Part shown: positions 16,290 through 25,987 of the stretch, piece after piece | Layout of the letters: each line of letters starts with the position of its first letter | Numbering within the stretch: position 1 is the first letter of the stretch | Assembly (NCBI RefSeq): GCF_013167215.1 | Contig: NZ_JABJWY010000034.1 | Location: 1,054,001-1,118,000, forward strand | Origin: Sphingobacterium prati | GTDB lineage: Bacteria; Bacteroidota; Bacteroidia; Sphingobacteriales; Sphingobacteriaceae | DNA length: 64,000 nt | Direction: 5' to 3' | Notes under the pieces: generated by a model | What the model was told of the DNA's origin: nothing | Databases searched by the model: none | Seen by the model: only the letters and a program-made list of their open reading frames with translations | Position numbers and translations under genes: made by a program

Positions 16290-18791
16290 TTAATTGATAA
16301 CATAAGCTACGGTAGCTGTTTTCAGCCATGGCGAAGTAAATCGAAGATTGATTTTATCTCCCGATTTGCCTAAAGATTGAACATACACCATCATTTTACC
16401 ATGGTAAACCCGTTGTCTATTATCCGTATAATCGCCCATATCTGTATTGTTTCCTGCTTCCAAGCCAAGTAGGCGTGCGTTTCCAACCACATCACAGGTG
16501 ACCTCATCGTCAGATAAAGCTACGGGAATACCTTTTTCATCTACAATGTGTATAGCAATCTGAACAACAGCACCCACATTAGTTTGCTGATCTTCCACTA
16601 CTACCGCTTGGATGGAAGCTGGCCGCTGACTAGATTGAATAGCATGGCGGACAGCCTGTTTTCCGTTTGCATCCGACCCCACAACCTCCAACTTGCCTGC
16701 CTTATACGGAATATCCCAAAAGATGATCCCTGTCTTCGCATCGTATTTTTTCTCTTCGCCAACAATATCGCCGTTCAGTTCCAGCCGAGCTCCAGCACTA
16801 TTGGTATAACATACCACACGGATCAGCTGGCCATCCTGATAATTCCAGATCGGCCACGCATCCATCGAAGGGTTTTCATTCTTTCGTGGCCGCTGTTCCG
16901 ATTCCGAGGTTGTCCAAAGGTCAGACACACCGCTCCCCCCTCCCAATGGGTAAGTTCCCAAATAAGCCATGGGTTTTTCCGTCCACAAAGACTGACGATA
17001 ATACCCTCGAGGCTTGATAAAGCCTGCAAAATCCAATAGTCCCGAATAAGACCCACGCGAAGGCCAGCGTCCTGATTCCCCTAAGTAGTCGATCCCGGTC
17101 CATAAAAATTGGCCAAATATATGCATGTTGTCACGTACAGCTAGCCACGCAGGCAGATCATGTCTATTTTCGCTGCCGAAGATCACACGAGTTGGAAAGC
17201 GCTGATGATCTTCAAGATAACGGCTTTCGGTATAATTGTAACCGGCAATATCAAGAGCTCCTGGGTAGGCAGTCTCGTTGGACATCTCGACACCGGCTAG
17301 ACCGGCTGTCACCGCTCGGCTTCGATCGTATTTTTTCACCACGGTAACCAGGCGTTTGGCAATATCTCCCAAGCGCATCGCATCTGGTGCCTCCTTTTTA
17401 TACCCTCCATAAGAGGCCTGTGTAAAGCCGCCGTCTTTTTTTTCACCGTTTAGTATCGGATGCGAATAAGGATCATTTGGATAGTCAACTTCATTACCTA
17501 TACTCCAGGCAAAAATAGAAAGGTGATTTCTATCCCTTTTGACCATATCCGCCAAATCCCGCTCCCCCCATTCTTCAAAAAAGTCATACGCACCTTCAAA
17601 TCCTGGCGTACCCACATTCCAACCTTGTAACCACTTTCGTTTCGGAAATTCCCATTCATCAAATGCTTCATCCATAACCAATAGGCCAAGCTCATCACAT
17701 AACGTGTATAACGAGGAGGCCTGCGGGTTGTGGCTCGTACGGATGGCATTAACACCCAGCGATTTTAAAGTGAGCAAACGGCGTTTCCAGACTTCGGTAT
17801 AGACCTCAGCCCCGAGCACACCAGCATCATGATGTAGGCAGACACCCTTCACCTTCATCCATTCGTTATTTAGAGCGAAGCCCTTGTTGGGATCAAAAGT
17901 AAATGTCCTAAAGCCAGTCTTTACTTCGGACTGGTCAATCTGTTTCCCATTTTGCCATAGTGTCGTACGCAACGTATACTGTATAGGCTGGTCCAAACTC
18001 CACAAACTCGGATTTTTAACCCTTAATTGTTGCTGTACAGTTTCTTTGTCCCCAGCATGAATACCAAGTTTTTTTGATTTTTTTGAAACGAGTTTTCCCC
18101 CTGCCTCAATCAATTCTTGCTGCACAGTAATTGGGCTAGCCGCTGTAGAACTATTGACAATAGTAATTTCGGTATTAAGAATCCCTTCGCCTCCTTTCAG
18201 TTCTGGATAAGCATATACACCCCATTGGTCTATATGTAATTGACTGGCCTTCACAAGCCATACATCACGATAGATCCCCGATCCTGTATACCAGCGTGAA
18301 TCTGCATTTTGACTATGATCTACCTTAACAGTTATGGTATTTTCTTTGCCAAATGCTATATACGGGCTGATATCATAAGAAAAAGATACATAGCCATTAG
18401 GACGTTTACCGACGGATTTTCCATTGACAAAAACCTCACTCCGATTATAGACGCCTTCAAAATAAAGAAATATCTTTTTCCCCTGATTCTCAACAGGTAT
18501 TGTGAGCTGCTTTTGATACCAACCAATACCGCCTGGCAGATATCCTGTGGCGCTGGCCAGGTTTGGGCTCAGTGGATATTTCACGCCCCAATCATGAGGC
18601 AGCACCACGGGTTTCCAGGCATTGTCATCCAGATCTTTAATATCCTTCGCGCCTCCTTTAGCGCCCAAATGAAAGAACCAATCTGAATTAATACGCTGAG
18701 CCACACCAAAGCCCGGTTGGGCATACAGGTTACTTCTGCCTATTAAAACCGATGCGGATAGGATCGCAATAGTGTTAATTAATGTTTTCAT
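16290..18791 (-). CDS. GH2 beta-galactosidase-like glycosidase with DUF4982
   Basis: An 833-residue exported GH2 enzyme. The signal peptide ends NLYAQ (about 1-25). It has the galactose-binding jelly roll (about 35-190), an Ig-like domain (about 200-300), the TIM barrel (about 305-600) with acid/base Glu434 in IGNEVDYP and nucleophile Glu541 in FGSENRH, then DUF4982 (about 660-725) and a C-terminal Ig-like domain. The catalytic set is complete. Most characterised relatives with DUF4982 are beta-galactosidases, so removal of beta-galactose from side chains is likely, although GH2 specificity is varied. It is the last gene of the minus-strand series and lies 27 nt after the tandem GH43 gene. 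Confidence 0.9.
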   Translation of the reverse strand: MKTLINTIAILSASVLIGRSNLYAQPGFGVAQRINSDWFFHLGAKGGAKDIKDLDDNAWKPVVLPHDWGVKYPLSPNLASATGYLPGGIGWYQKQLTIPVENQGKKIFLYFEGVYNRSEVFVNGKSVGKRPNGYVSFSYDISPYIAFGKENTITVKVDHSQNADSRWYTGSGIYRDVWLVKASQLHIDQWGVYAYPELKGGEGILNTEITIVNSSTAASPITVQQELIEAGGKLVSKKSKKLGIHAGDKETVQQQLRVKNPSLWSLDQPIQYTLRTTLWQNGKQIDQSEVKTGFRTFTFDPNKGFALNNEWMKVKGVCLHHDAGVLGAEVYTEVWKRRLLTLKSLGVNAIRTSHNPQASSLYTLCDELGLLVMDEAFDEWEFPKRKWLQGWNVGTPGFEGAYDFFEEWGERDLADMVKRDRNHLSIFAWSIGNEVDYPNDPYSHPILNGEKKDGGFTQASYGGYKKEAPDAMRLGDIAKRLVTVVKKYDRSRAVTAGLAGVEMSNETAYPGALDIAGYNYTESRYLEDHQRFPTRVIFGSENRHDLPAWLAVRDNMHIFGQFLWTGIDYLGESGRWPSRGSYSGLLDFAGFIKPRGYYRQSLWTEKPMAYLGTYPLGGGSGVSDLWTTSESEQRPRKNENPSMDAWPIWNYQDGQLIRVVCYTNSAGARLELNGDIVGEEKKYDAKTGIIFWDIPYKAGKLEVVGSDANGKQAVRHAIQSSQRPASIQAVVVEDQQTNVGAVVQIAIHIVDEKGIPVALSDDEVTCDVVGNARLLGLEAGNNTDMGDYTDNRQRVYHGKMMVYVQSLGKSGDKINLRFTSPWLKTATVAYVIN

Positions 18792-18818
18792 TTATCGTTG
18801 TAGTATAGGTTGATATGA

Positions 18819-20720
18819 TTAATGTGTTGGGATGACTGGTACGATCTGGCCATTGGAATCAAAATATAGACGATCCATACATACTTCCCGATTGAAGCCG
18901 GCTGCATCCCCCATTCCGATACCATAGGGATAGTTAAAACGGTGGTAGACAATATACCATTCATCCGTACCTGGCAGCTGCAAAACCGAGTTATGCCCGG
19001 TACCGTAAATGCCTTTCGTAGGATCCTTTTGCAAAATCAAATTCTTCTCTGGCACAATGATCGGACCATAGGGCGAAGTGGAAGTCCCGTAACGTACCCG
19101 ATAATTCTCGCTACGGGTATCATTTTCCGACCAAAGGAAATAGTAAAGTCCATTTCGATAGAAAACATACACGCCTTCCCGAAATGTTTTATCAGGCGTC
19201 AATACCTTGATTGTATTCTTTTTGATGGACACCATATCCCTGTTGAGCTCGGCAACAGCGAGATAACCATTCCCCCAATACAGATAGCTTTTACCAGACT
19301 TAGGGTCATTGAACACCGCCGGATCAATCTCCTGTCCGCCCTTTACGCCTTCGGGTTTGAAATCAATCAACGGTTTTCCGGAATCTTGGAATGGCCCTGT
19401 TGGCTGATCGGATACCGCAACACCTATTTTTTGCGCAGCAGTAAAATAATAGTAATATCGATAATCACCCTTTACTTTTTTCTCTGCGATTGTAGGGGCC
19501 CAGGCATTTCGTGGCCCCCATGGGACATCTCTTTTTAGATCCAAAATTACCCCCTCATCCTGCCAGTTTATAAGATCCGAGGAGGAGAAAGTTTTAAAAT
19601 AAAAACCACCCCAGCCGTCGAAGCCATCACTAGTCGGATAGATATAATACCTTTTAGTCTTATTGGAATAAAGGACATCGGGATCCGCATAAAAACCATC
19701 CAATATCGGATTCTTTTTTTGCGCCAGCGGCATCCCTGTTGGTGTGCCCCACTTTGAAGTTAGATGGCGGAGTTCCTGCCTCGAAATCGGAATGATCGTC
19801 CCATGCCTAGGGTGAAAATCCATCGTGATCTCGTGATCAATCACCTTAAAACGATCAAGGTCATCGGAAATACAAAACTGATATTTTCCTTTCCCATACA
19901 CATCATACATCAGGATATATTGACTTGACTGGTTCAATTTGAAAACGCCGGACCCTTCCACTGCATCTTTGGTTTGTTGTTTATAACCTGGCTGTTCAAT
20001 CCATTTCCCCGAGGTCAAAGCGTCAGTCATGGCCAGTTTGATTCCATTGCCGTGGCCCTCCGTTTTGTAGAACAGGTAAAATAAGCCATTTTTTTCGATA
20101 ATGTCTCCATCAATACATGATTTACGATTTTTAGGAAGAAACAGTACCTGTGGTTCGCCCTCAAAATCCGTAAAATCCCTATTGGCATAGGCATAATAGA
20201 TAATATCCGGACCATCCCCATGTTTCATGGACCAATACACCATATACTTTCCAACAGCGGGGTCAAATATTGTTTGGGGAGCCCACACACGCTTCAGGTT
20301 TTCATGTCCATTGAAACGCTGCTGAATATCAATTGTCCGATGCTCCCAATGCAATAAATCGTTGGATTTCAGCAAGACCATCCCGCGATTGGAATCCCAG
20401 CCCTTTGAAGAGGTCATATCGGTAAGCACCATATAAAATGTCTTGCCATCCACCCCGCGGAGAATATGGGGATCCCTTACGCCACCAGTTTTGCTAATGG
20501 TCTTCGAATCCAGAATGGGACGATTGTCGTTAAGTGCCCGGTAGGTATAGCCATCCGTGCTGATAGCAAAGCAGACTGCTTCATCCGCTACTGCGTTCCC
20601 TTTGAAGTAAGCAAACAGGTAGCCTGAAAAATCCTTCTCGGCTGGCCCACGCCTATACTCCTGTGCGTATACCGATGAAGCTATATTCATCCATAAAAAT
20701 ATTATAATTGTAAATCGCAT
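18819..20720 (-). CDS. Tandem GH43 protein (two GH43 catalytic domains)
   Basis: A 633-residue exported protein with signal peptide ending SSVYAQ (about 1-20) and two complete five-bladed propeller GH43 domains. The first (about 30-315) has GGVRDPHIL, RVWAPQTIFDP and AVEGSGVFKLN. The second (about 340-630) has GFYADPDVLY, EIDPAVFNDP and FREGVYVFYRNG. Each contains the Asp/Asp/Glu triad positions of GH43. The short linker (about 318-338) carries no obvious second start. The two sites may remove different arabinose, xylose or galactose units; subfamilies cannot be assigned by eye. It lies between SusD (102 nt upstream) and GH2, so it belongs to the SusC-SusD-GH43-GH2 transcript. Confidence 0.87.
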   Translation of the reverse strand: MRFTIIIFLWMNIASSVYAQEYRRGPAEKDFSGYLFAYFKGNAVADEAVCFAISTDGYTYRALNDNRPILDSKTISKTGGVRDPHILRGVDGKTFYMVLTDMTSSKGWDSNRGMVLLKSNDLLHWEHRTIDIQQRFNGHENLKRVWAPQTIFDPAVGKYMVYWSMKHGDGPDIIYYAYANRDFTDFEGEPQVLFLPKNRKSCIDGDIIEKNGLFYLFYKTEGHGNGIKLAMTDALTSGKWIEQPGYKQQTKDAVEGSGVFKLNQSSQYILMYDVYGKGKYQFCISDDLDRFKVIDHEITMDFHPRHGTIIPISRQELRHLTSKWGTPTGMPLAQKKNPILDGFYADPDVLYSNKTKRYYIYPTSDGFDGWGGFYFKTFSSSDLINWQDEGVILDLKRDVPWGPRNAWAPTIAEKKVKGDYRYYYYFTAAQKIGVAVSDQPTGPFQDSGKPLIDFKPEGVKGGQEIDPAVFNDPKSGKSYLYWGNGYLAVAELNRDMVSIKKNTIKVLTPDKTFREGVYVFYRNGLYYFLWSENDTRSENYRVRYGTSTSPYGPIIVPEKNLILQKDPTKGIYGTGHNSVLQLPGTDEWYIVYHRFNYPYGIGMGDAAGFNREVCMDRLYFDSNGQIVPVIPTH

Positions 20721-20822
20721 GTATAAAATAATTTAGTAAAGGGTTCGTAATATGACCAAGACGCACTGGTCCCGAAAAGGAAACCTAGCGCATCTACTAA
20801 GTCATTTTTTAATAAATTAACA

Positions 20823-22538
20823 TTAATAACCGGGATTTTGTTCCAGTTGTCCGTTCGAGGACAAAATCTCTGAACGCGGTATTGGAAGCCAATAATGTTT
20901 TTCTTCAAACCGGCGGCCGGATAATGCCTCTTTTCGTGTATAAGTAAGCCCATTACTTCCCTTTGTAATTGTCATCCCGTATGCTGCCACGTTTTCTGTA
21001 ATCATGGCAATTTTCCAACGTCTTACATCGTAAAAACGATGTTCTTCAAACGCCAGTTCAACCCGACGCTCATAACGCACATGCTGTCTAAACTCATCTT
21101 TCGATTGCCCAATAGGGATTTCGGGCATTTCTACTGAGGGTCTTGTACGAACCAGGTTCAAAGCTTGCCTAGCAGTTAAATTGCCACCAGTAGGAGTTAC
21201 ATCCGGACCATATGCCTCATTCGCAGCTTCTGCATAATTCAATAGAATTTCGGCGTAACGGAAGTAATTCCACGGCTGAAATCCTGCATTTCCCCAAGGA
21301 TTTTGCAATGGATAAGCATCATTCATAAATTTACGTAGATAATACCCTGTTTTTGACGTATTCCAGTTATCATTTCCCTGCGGGCTATCTTGCCCACCAG
21401 GCGTAAAGGTTTCGATAGCTCTTCCTCTATACATGGAACCGTTATATAAGATCGTCGCGTCAAAACGTGGATCACGATTGTCGTAAGGATTATTGGGATC
21501 GTATCCGGAAGCAGTATTTATAGTTCCATCCGGATTAAAAGGAGCTCTTCCATTTTTCATTTCATAGGCATCGACCAAATTTTGATAAGGCGTGTTTCCC
21601 CCCCAACCACCATAACCATTTGGTCCGTTAGCAATTTCTAGGTGCACGTGGTTCGCATTCTTTGTATAATAACGGGCGAAAATAGTTTCAGGATTACGAT
21701 CTGTCAAAAACAAGGATTGATATCCACCAGTATACAAACTATATTTGTTAAGCACTATCAGATCCTGTGCGGCTCGGGCAGCAGCTGCCCAAGAACCAAC
21801 ATTATAGAGTGGACTTGCCGCGTATAATAACAGTCTTGATTTTAGCGCCATAGCCGCACCTTTTGTAGCCCTGCCGGTCACCCATGTTGCATCGTTATTG
21901 TCCTTAGGCAATTTCGCAATGGCATCATCCAATTCCTGAATGACATAGTCCATTCCTTCTTGAATTGATTTTCGTTGAAACAAATTCGCTGTCGTTAAAT
22001 CATCTTTCAAACCATACACGGTATCGCCCATCAAAACAACCCGACCAAAGTTTCGAATGAGATCATGATAACGAAACGCACGAATAAATTGCAGTTCACC
22101 CTCGAGTTGACGCTTATGTGATGTGCTCATCTGAATATTTGCCAACACCTTTTTAGCGTAATTGCATTCCCTTATACTACGGTAGCTGCGTGCCCAGAGC
22201 GAACCTGCTGTACCTAAATTTTCGGGAGAAAGCTGTCCTCGTATAATAAGCCAAGTATTGTCATCATTGGTATACATTGATTCGTCAGTCAATGAAGACC
22301 ATAGCGCGTATTCAAATCCCCGACCAAAGCCCGGATTGGTACCATCTGCTTCATTTGATATAATTCGCTCGCCGATATATTTATTGATGATAAATGCCTC
22401 CAAAACGGCTGTATCAGTTTCTATCGCTTCAGTCGAGATCCGATCCGTAGCGGTGACATCCAATAGATTTTTATTACAAGCCGAGAAAATCGTTGCTCCC
22501 AAGGCCAATAACACGATATATTTATTTAAAGATTTCAT
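20823..22538 (-). CDS. SusD/RagB family outer-membrane glycan-binding lipoprotein (pair 1)
   Basis: A 571-residue lipoprotein with signal peptide and lipobox ending FSAC (Cys21). It shows the usual SusD features: TPR-like helices (RSIRECNYAKKVLANIQ, LEGELQFIRAFRYHDL), a loop-rich binding region, RAGRP-like text replaced by the NPDGTINTASG block, and the C-terminal RYERRVELAFEEHRFYDVRRWK and HYWLPIPRSE motifs. It sits on the cell surface as the lid of the SusC barrel encoded 15 nt upstream. The pair captures and imports oligosaccharides released from the target glycan. Length is normal. Confidence 0.95.
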   Translation of the reverse strand: MKSLNKYIVLLALGATIFSACNKNLLDVTATDRISTEAIETDTAVLEAFIINKYIGERIISNEADGTNPGFGRGFEYALWSSLTDESMYTNDDNTWLIIRGQLSPENLGTAGSLWARSYRSIRECNYAKKVLANIQMSTSHKRQLEGELQFIRAFRYHDLIRNFGRVVLMGDTVYGLKDDLTTANLFQRKSIQEGMDYVIQELDDAIAKLPKDNNDATWVTGRATKGAAMALKSRLLLYAASPLYNVGSWAAAARAAQDLIVLNKYSLYTGGYQSLFLTDRNPETIFARYYTKNANHVHLEIANGPNGYGGWGGNTPYQNLVDAYEMKNGRAPFNPDGTINTASGYDPNNPYDNRDPRFDATILYNGSMYRGRAIETFTPGGQDSPQGNDNWNTSKTGYYLRKFMNDAYPLQNPWGNAGFQPWNYFRYAEILLNYAEAANEAYGPDVTPTGGNLTARQALNLVRTRPSVEMPEIPIGQSKDEFRQHVRYERRVELAFEEHRFYDVRRWKIAMITENVAAYGMTITKGSNGLTYTRKEALSGRRFEEKHYWLPIPRSEILSSNGQLEQNPGY

Positions 22539-22553
22539 TGATTATCTTCCTCC

Positions 22554-25500
22554 TTAGAATTTTAAATTTACGCCTACATTAATGATTCGTTGTTGCGGGT
22601 AAAACTGGCCGCTGCCATTACTTCCTTCGGGATCATAGTCTTTCACTTTGGTCAACGTCACTAAATTGAACCCATTCATATAGAAGCGAAGCCCGCCCAA
22701 TTTCAGTTTTGACAAGGCTTGACTTGTAAGCGTATAACCTATTTCTACATTTTTTAATCGCAAGAAAGATGCGTTATTCAACCAAAATGTATTGTTATAC
22801 AATCCGCCACTGACCGCTGAAGAAGCTCGTTCAGCGACTTTTGGATAGGTTCCACTAGGATTATTCACTTCGTTAAAACGATTATCCGCCCAACTGCTGT
22901 AAAAGTTGCCTACTGTGCCGGATTCAGGGAGCACGTGCTGACTAACTTTTGCCTGTCCGGCAAACAAAACCGCAACATCAAAATTTTTGTAGGCAGCATT
23001 CAAACTGAAACCATAAGTGATCTGTGGAATATTACCGTAATTGGTACGTACCATATCATCAGCGGTGATCTTTCCGTCTTGATTGTAATCTTCATAAATT
23101 AAATCGCCGACCTCAGCACCAGGAGCCTGAGGAGAATCCGCAAGATCTGCCGCAGTTCTATTTAAACCCACTGCGTTATATAAAAGATACGTACCCAGCG
23201 GCCTTCCAGTCTGGCGCTGATGATCCAATGTACCATCGGCTTCATCGATAAAGATGATTTTGCTTTTGGCAAGTGTAAAATTACCGGACGCTCCCCAACT
23301 AAAATCGCCCGACTTTTGATAGCTTAGTGTCGCTTCAACCCCCTCACTATTCACTTTACCGATATTCTCAGAAGGAACGAGTGGATCTGCATCGTAAGGG
23401 TTTACAATACCGGAAATTGCAGGGATAGAAGCATTACGGGTCGTTAAAATATCGGATCTTTTCTGTTGAAAATAGATCGCTTCTAAGCTGAAGTTTTTTA
23501 AGAATTGAGCGTTTAATCCAATATCCAGCTTCTTGGATACCTCCCAAGTAATAGCTGGATTTGCCAATTTTGCCAACTTAACATTTGGACTTATCTGGCT
23601 TTTGTCATTTAAAAGAGCGACCAAGCCATTCCCTACGAGGGTATAATTATCAAAATACTGGAATCCATTGACATTATCATTCCCCAGCGTACCGTAAGAA
23701 GCCCTAATCTTCAGATCGTCAAAAAAGCCTACATTTTCTACAAACCAATCTTCCTTGCTAATACGCCATCCCGCTGATACAGAAGGGAAATATCCCCATC
23801 TTTTACCCTCAGGAAAAATTGAAGATCCATCCGCACGAAGCTGTCCCTCAAACAAGTATCTCTCGTCATAATTATAGGCTATACGGCTAATGATACTTTG
23901 CCGGGTATAATTCGTACTATAACCTGAGTTCAGGTAATCCGTGGAAGCGGATCCACCCTGGGACAATTCGGGCAATTTAGTAGAGAGATAGTTAAAACGC
24001 TGTGCATCAAAATATTCCAAATGACGTTTACTTTGCTCATATCCAATAAATGCATTGACGGCATGTTCACCAAATTTTCGGTCAAAATTCAGTTTAAGAT
24101 TACTTGTAATCAGCGATTCATTTGTATGCGATTCGGTTAAAGTAGCTTTGTTATTATTCCCGCCCACGATTGATTCTTCATAAGTGTTTTTAGCCTGATT
24201 GTAGTTATTTAAAACATAGGGAACACTAAAATTTTTCCCGAAATTTGCTGATTTATCCACCGAAAGGAAACCGTCTACCGATAGTCCTCCTACCCATGGA
24301 AGTTGGTAGCTTGCTCTTAAAATACCATTGAAAACTTGTTTTGGGTTGTCTACTGTTCCGCCGATATCTGTTACCATCAACACGGGGTTAGAACCTTCAA
24401 TTCCCCGAGTCGGCAACCCATTTGGATAATAAGCACTAACAGTAGGGTAAGCACGGTAAATCGAGCGAAAGATGTCGCCAGCCGACGCAATCGGAAATTT
24501 CCGATCTTCCTGCCGCCCGGATAGAGACAATCCGACTTTAAACCGATCGGTGATGTTAGCATCTAAATTTGTTCTAAAATTATACTGTTTATATTTGGTG
24601 ATCCCCTTTTTGTATAGTCCGTCCTGATAGACAGATCCTAAAGACATAAAATAGCGTACATCTTCCGTGCCACCGGCAACAGAGAGATTATGCTGATTTT
24701 GTAAAGCCGTCTTCTTCAGAGTAACATCTGCCCAGTTAGTATTTGGATACAAAAGCGGATCAGAACCATCTCTAAATTGCTGGAGCTGTTGTTCTGAATA
24801 AATTTGGTTCATTCCACCAGCAGGACTATTTCCGTAGGCAATTTCATTGCGTAAAATGGCGTATGTCACCGCATCAGCCATTTTTGGCAGCCTTGTAGGT
24901 GAACTAAAACCCTGGTTACCACTATACGTAATCGTTGGCTTACCACTTTTTCCACGTTTGGTGGTTACCAAAATAACTCCGTTGGCAGCGCGGTTACCAT
25001 AAATAGCAGCGGAAGCATCTTTTAACACCGAAACGCTTTCGATATCATTCGGATCCAGGCGTTCCAAACCGCCTATTTGTCCAGGCACACCATCCACAAC
25101 AACCAAAACGTCGTTGCTTCCAGTAGTCGCCTGCCCACGCACAGTAATCGACGAGCCATCATATCCAGGCTCTCCGCTGCGGTTGTTAATCACCACGCCC
25201 GAAAAGCGGCCGGCAAGCGAATTTGACAAATTTGGTTGTGGACTTTTAACAAGGTCTTTTCCTTTTACTTCCGAAATAGATCCCGTCACAGTTGCTTTTC
25301 GTTGTGTCCCATAACCTACAACCACCACATCTTCCAAAACATGATCATCACTTTCCAGCAGAATCACAAGATTTGTCGTTCCATTCAAGGGTGCTTTGTA
25401 GGTTTTGTATCCGACAAATGATACAACAAGCATACCTTTACTGGCATTTAGTTCAAATTTCCCTGATTTGTCTGTTGAGGTCCCCCTACCTCCGCCTTCA

Positions 25501-25634
25501 ATAATCACACTTGCACCTACGATAGGTTCATTGGCTTTATTCAAGACCTGCCCCGTAATTTTCCCTTGGGCGTATAACATAGTTGGCGCAACGCTCAACA
25601 TGGTATACAAAGAAACAATTTTTAGGTTGTTCAT
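22554..25634 (-). CDS. SusC/RagA TonB-dependent transporter (pair 1)
   Basis: A 1026-residue outer-membrane transporter. The signal peptide ends TMLYAQ (about 1-22); a carboxypeptidase-D-regulatory-like domain follows (about 25-100, ITGQVLNKANEPIVGASV), then the TonB-box-like EDVVVVGYGTQ (about 100-112), the plug (about 115-230, with ASAAIYGNRAANGVILVTTKRG) and a long 22-strand barrel ending INVGVNLKF. It imports oligosaccharides with energy from the TonB-ExbBD complex. It lies just downstream of the first hybrid sensor gene, and its own promoter candidate is in the 353-bp gap between them. Confidence 0.96.
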   Translation of the reverse strand: MNNLKIVSLYTMLSVAPTMLYAQGKITGQVLNKANEPIVGASVIIEGGGRGTSTDKSGKFELNASKGMLVVSFVGYKTYKAPLNGTTNLVILLESDDHVLEDVVVVGYGTQRKATVTGSISEVKGKDLVKSPQPNLSNSLAGRFSGVVINNRSGEPGYDGSSITVRGQATTGSNDVLVVVDGVPGQIGGLERLDPNDIESVSVLKDASAAIYGNRAANGVILVTTKRGKSGKPTITYSGNQGFSSPTRLPKMADAVTYAILRNEIAYGNSPAGGMNQIYSEQQLQQFRDGSDPLLYPNTNWADVTLKKTALQNQHNLSVAGGTEDVRYFMSLGSVYQDGLYKKGITKYKQYNFRTNLDANITDRFKVGLSLSGRQEDRKFPIASAGDIFRSIYRAYPTVSAYYPNGLPTRGIEGSNPVLMVTDIGGTVDNPKQVFNGILRASYQLPWVGGLSVDGFLSVDKSANFGKNFSVPYVLNNYNQAKNTYEESIVGGNNNKATLTESHTNESLITSNLKLNFDRKFGEHAVNAFIGYEQSKRHLEYFDAQRFNYLSTKLPELSQGGSASTDYLNSGYSTNYTRQSIISRIAYNYDERYLFEGQLRADGSSIFPEGKRWGYFPSVSAGWRISKEDWFVENVGFFDDLKIRASYGTLGNDNVNGFQYFDNYTLVGNGLVALLNDKSQISPNVKLAKLANPAITWEVSKKLDIGLNAQFLKNFSLEAIYFQQKRSDILTTRNASIPAISGIVNPYDADPLVPSENIGKVNSEGVEATLSYQKSGDFSWGASGNFTLAKSKIIFIDEADGTLDHQRQTGRPLGTYLLYNAVGLNRTAADLADSPQAPGAEVGDLIYEDYNQDGKITADDMVRTNYGNIPQITYGFSLNAAYKNFDVAVLFAGQAKVSQHVLPESGTVGNFYSSWADNRFNEVNNPSGTYPKVAERASSAVSGGLYNNTFWLNNASFLRLKNVEIGYTLTSQALSKLKLGGLRFYMNGFNLVTLTKVKDYDPEGSNGSGQFYPQQRIINVGVNLKF

Positions 25635-25987
25635 AAATTTCTACACGAATTAAACAGTAAATAATACAATCTGGTCAGAAAAGTCAGTGGAGATGTTAAA
25701 CTATGGTTTTGCATTGGTTACATCAGTTGCATCGCTGCTTCCCTACCCAGATTTATAATTGATTATACCGTCAAACTTAGTGGATTTTAAAGCATCCAAC
25801 CGTATACAAATCCGTCAAATACCATATAATTTTCGGTCAAAAAACGGCTTTTAAGCTCCAATTTGCATATATTTCTAATCACCACCTGTTCCGATGGGGG
25901 AGTTTCTCTACGGCGTTTCACATGGAAGACTTGTGTATGCTTACCCTGGCAGAGCGACGAGAGCAAGCATACATCACTATACATTGA
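25635..25987. other. Intergenic regulatory region between HTCS 1 and SusC 1
   Basis: About 350 bp between two genes of the same direction, with no supported gene inside. It contains a minus-strand promoter candidate (25772-25799) and leaves a leader of about 130 nt before SusC. This is the most likely binding region for the AraC output of the adjacent hybrid sensor. Confidence 0.5.
25772..25799 (-). promoter_or_regulatory. Candidate SusC 1 promoter
   Basis: Minus strand: TTG (25799-25797), 17 nt, then TAAGTTTG (25779-25772), fitting the Bacteroidota -33 TTTG / -7 TAnnTTTG pattern. It would start the SusC-SusD-GH43-GH2 transcript. Confidence 0.45.

Noticed and set aside
16548-17039. 163-residue plus-strand reading frame inside GH2
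   Set aside because: Shadow of the GH2 gene on the opposite strand.
18942-19538. 198-residue plus-strand reading frame inside the tandem GH43 gene
   Set aside because: Shadow of the second GH43 propeller; no domain signal.
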